From Neorhizobium galegae bv. officinalis (GTDB taxonomy: Bacteria; Pseudomonadota; Alphaproteobacteria; Rhizobiales; Rhizobiaceae), in the NCBI GenBank assembly GCA_000985875.1, contig CCRI01000001.1:124001-188000 (forward strand): a stretch of 64,000 nt of DNA, written 5' to 3'. The translations under genes were made by a program, and so were the position numbers. Below, piece after piece: positions 62,146 through 64,000 of the stretch (the stretch's first letter is position 1; each line of letters starts with the position of its first letter). The notes beneath the pieces are model-generated. The model searched no databases and was not told the DNA's origin. It was given only the letters and a program-made list of their open reading frames with translations.

Positions 62146-62709
62146 GTGACACGGATCATCGATTTCTATTTCTTCGCGCTGAAGGTCGTCATAGCCCTGC
62201 TTCTGGCAGGCATGGTGGTGCTTGTCTTCGGCAATGTCGTGCTGCGTTATGCCTTCAACCAGGGGATCACAGTTTCAGAAGAGCTGTCGCGCGTCTTCTT
62301 CATCTGGCTGACTTTTCTCGGCGGCGTCGTTGCGATGCGTGAACACGGCCACCTTGGTGTCGATTCGCTTCTGAAGCGGCTGCCGCCGACAAGTGCCAGG
62401 ATCGCAGTGCTGATGGGGCAGGGGCTGATGCTCGTCGCCACATGGCTGCTGATCAGCGGAAGCTGGACGCAGACGCTGATCAACCTGCCCGCCACCATGC
62501 CGGCAACCGGCATTTCCATGGGCTGGTTCTACGGCGCCGGCCTCGCCTTCGGGATTCCGACCTTCCTCATCATCCTCTGGGACGCCTTCCAGGTGGCGAC
62601 GGGCCGCATCGATATCGCGACTGTCCAACTGGTGCGCGACAGCGAGGAGGAAGTGGCTCTCGACCATCATCCGGAAGCCGCGGTTGCCGCCGGCGTCACC
62701 AAGGCCTGA
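62146..62709 (+). CDS. TRAP transporter small permease (DctQ family)
   Basis: About 187 residues with four hydrophobic segments and the SEELSRVFFIWLTFLGGVVAM motif of DctQ proteins. The start is placed at the GTG at 62146 because GGGAGGA lies 6-7 bases upstream; an ATG at 62119 has none. It lies 10 bases before the large permease. The substrate is not indicated and no binding-protein gene is in view. Confidence 0.88.
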   Translation: MTRIIDFYFFALKVVIALLLAGMVVLVFGNVVLRYAFNQGITVSEELSRVFFIWLTFLGGVVAMREHGHLGVDSLLKRLPPTSARIAVLMGQGLMLVATWLLISGSWTQTLINLPATMPATGISMGWFYGAGLAFGIPTFLIILWDAFQVATGRIDIATVQLVRDSEEEVALDHHPEAAVAAGVTKA

Positions 62710-62719
62710 GGAGAGACCG

Positions 62720-64000
62720 ATGACGCTCACTATTTTCCTCGGCGCCCTTCTCGGCCCCATGGCACTCGGCGTGCCGATCGCGTTTGCGCTCATCCTCAGC
62801 GGCGTCGCGCTGATGATGTACATGAACATCTTCGACCCCCAGATCGTCGCACAGAACGTGCTGAACGGTGCCGACAGCTTTCCGCTGATGGCCGTTCCCT
62901 TCTTCCTGCTTGCCGGCGAGGTGATGAATACGGGCGGCCTGTCGAAACGTATCGTCAATCTCGCCATGGCCCTGGTCGGCCACGTGCGCGGCGGTCTCGG
63001 TTTCGTGGCGATCTTCGCCGCCTGCGTGTTGTCGAGCCTTTCGGGTTCGGCGGTGGCGGATGCCGCCGCGCTCGGCGCGCTGCTTTATCCGATGATGATC
63101 AAATCGGGCCATGATCCGGCGCGGACCGGCGGACTGCTGGCATCGGCTTCGGTCATCGGTCCGATCATTCCGCCGTCGATCGGCTTCATCCTCTATGGCG
63201 TCATCGGTGGCGTCTCGATCACCAAGCTCTTCCTCGCCGGCATCGTTCCCGGCCTGCTGATCGCGCTGGCGCTGTGCATCACCTGGCTGATCGTCGCCCG
63301 CAAGGAGCAGTTCGAACTGCCTCCGAGACAGAGCCGCCAGGTGCGCGTCAAGGCGCTCGTCGACAGCATCTGGGCGCTGATGCTGCCTGTCATCATCATC
63401 GTCGGACTGAAGTTCGGCGTGTTCACGCCGACCGAAGCCGGCGTCGTCGCCGCCGTCTATTCGCTGTTCGTGTCGATGGTCGTCTATCGCGAGCTTGCGC
63501 CGTCCGAACTCTTCAACGTCTTCGTGGCGGCAGCGAAGATCACCGCGGTGGTGATGTTCCTTGTGGCCTGTGCCGCGGTTTCCGCCTGGCTGATCACCGT
63601 TGCCGACGTGCCCGGCGATCTCGTCGCGCTGCTGGAGCCGCTGATGGACAACCAGACGCTGCTGCTGCTTGCGATCATGGTGCTGATCGTCCTGGTCGGT
63701 ACCGCGATGGACATGACGCCGACCATTCTGGTGATGACGCCGGTGCTGATGCCGATCATCAAGCAGGCGGGCATCGATCCGGTCTATTTCGGCGTGCTTT
63801 TTATCATCAACAACTCGATCGGCCTGATCACGCCGCCGGTGGGCACTGTGCTCAACGTCATCTGCGGCGTCTCCAAGCTGTCGATGGAAGACCTGATGAA
63901 GGGCGTGATGCCCTTCCTGATCGCCGAACTGATCGTTCTCTTCCTTCTCGTCCTCTTCCCGCAACTGGTGACCGTGCCGGTCGCCTGGTTCGGGCGCTGA
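62720..64000 (+). CDS. TRAP transporter large permease (DctM family)
   Basis: A 426-residue carrier with about twelve hydrophobic segments and the blocks FFLLAGEVMNTGGLSKRI, SSLSGSAVADAAALG, IIPPSIGFILYG and NNSIGLITPPVGTVLNV. The ATG at 62720 follows GGAG; its TGA is the last codon of the window, so the gene is complete. The partner DctP binding-protein gene probably lies just beyond. Confidence 0.92.
   Translation: MTLTIFLGALLGPMALGVPIAFALILSGVALMMYMNIFDPQIVAQNVLNGADSFPLMAVPFFLLAGEVMNTGGLSKRIVNLAMALVGHVRGGLGFVAIFAACVLSSLSGSAVADAAALGALLYPMMIKSGHDPARTGGLLASASVIGPIIPPSIGFILYGVIGGVSITKLFLAGIVPGLLIALALCITWLIVARKEQFELPPRQSRQVRVKALVDSIWALMLPVIIIVGLKFGVFTPTEAGVVAAVYSLFVSMVVYRELAPSELFNVFVAAAKITAVVMFLVACAAVSAWLITVADVPGDLVALLEPLMDNQTLLLLAIMVLIVLVGTAMDMTPTILVMTPVLMPIIKQAGIDPVYFGVLFIINNSIGLITPPVGTVLNVICGVSKLSMEDLMKGVMPFLIAELIVLFLLVLFPQLVTVPVAWFGR

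Overview
The window is GC-rich, densely coded alphaproteobacterial DNA, most likely from the Rhizobiaceae (Agrobacterium/Rhizobium group). The pointers are a uronate-oxidation cluster with the gene set and protein sequences I recall from Agrobacterium (uronate dehydrogenase, galactarolactone isomerase and cycloisomerase, keto-deoxy-glucarate dehydratase, TRAP carrier), a rhizobial-type intergenic mosaic repeat, an R-type phospholipid N-methyltransferase and the sheer number of solute transporters. I see no rRNA, tRNA, phage, insertion sequence, CRISPR array or replication gene. Almost everything is catabolic or transport related, which would suit a secondary chromosome or chromid, but that is inference.

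Layout. 1-1363: end of an osmoprotectant ABC transporter. 1360-14001: a peptidoglycan-recycling island. A MurR-like RpiR regulator (13150-14001) faces murA and a BadF-type amino-sugar kinase; further along the same minus strand lie murQ, a family-5 peptide-type ABC importer, a serine hydrolase, anmK and a DMT carrier. Two matching GGAAT/ATTCC operators sit at the two promoters. 14009-14659: a phospholipid N-methyltransferase-like gene.

14753-27640: a galactose/galactonate-type (De Ley-Doudoroff) block built around an IclR regulator fused to an SMP-30 lactonase: dgoA, two tandem dgoK paralogues and an enolase-family dehydratase on the minus strand; a sugar ABC importer, SDR dehydrogenase, DapA-like lyase and a second enolase-family enzyme on the plus strand. 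Together they could take a sugar through lactone, aldonate and 2-keto-3-deoxy acid to pyruvate and a triose. 27707-36024: a divergent SGNH hydrolase and a LacI-controlled operon (FAD oxidoreductase, sugar ABC importer, unrecognised barrel-like protein) whose substrate I cannot name. 36099-36620: msrA with a strong terminator.

36679-45862: the uronate oxidation cluster (GntR, kdgD, gci, gli, TRAP carrier and aldehyde dehydrogenase on minus; udh on plus), which converts galacturonate or glucuronate to 2-oxoglutarate. 45965-54667: a cytosolic HtrA-like protease, an ABC importer lacking its own ATPase but flanked by two phosphoesterases, a TetR regulator, two small or poorly known proteins (one a DUF922 predicted zinc protease) and a second DMT carrier with a divergent LysR. 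55843-61217: tyrosine/homogentisate degradation (hppD, Lrp, MarR, hmgA, fahA, maiA). 61214-64000: a TetR regulator and the two membrane genes of a second TRAP carrier, ending exactly at the window edge.

The most interesting items are the PTS-free MurNAc/muropeptide recycling island with its operators and extra murA, the IclR-lactonase fusion with an internal ribosome-binding site, the LacI operon of unknown substrate, and the ATPase-less importer boxed in by phosphatases.
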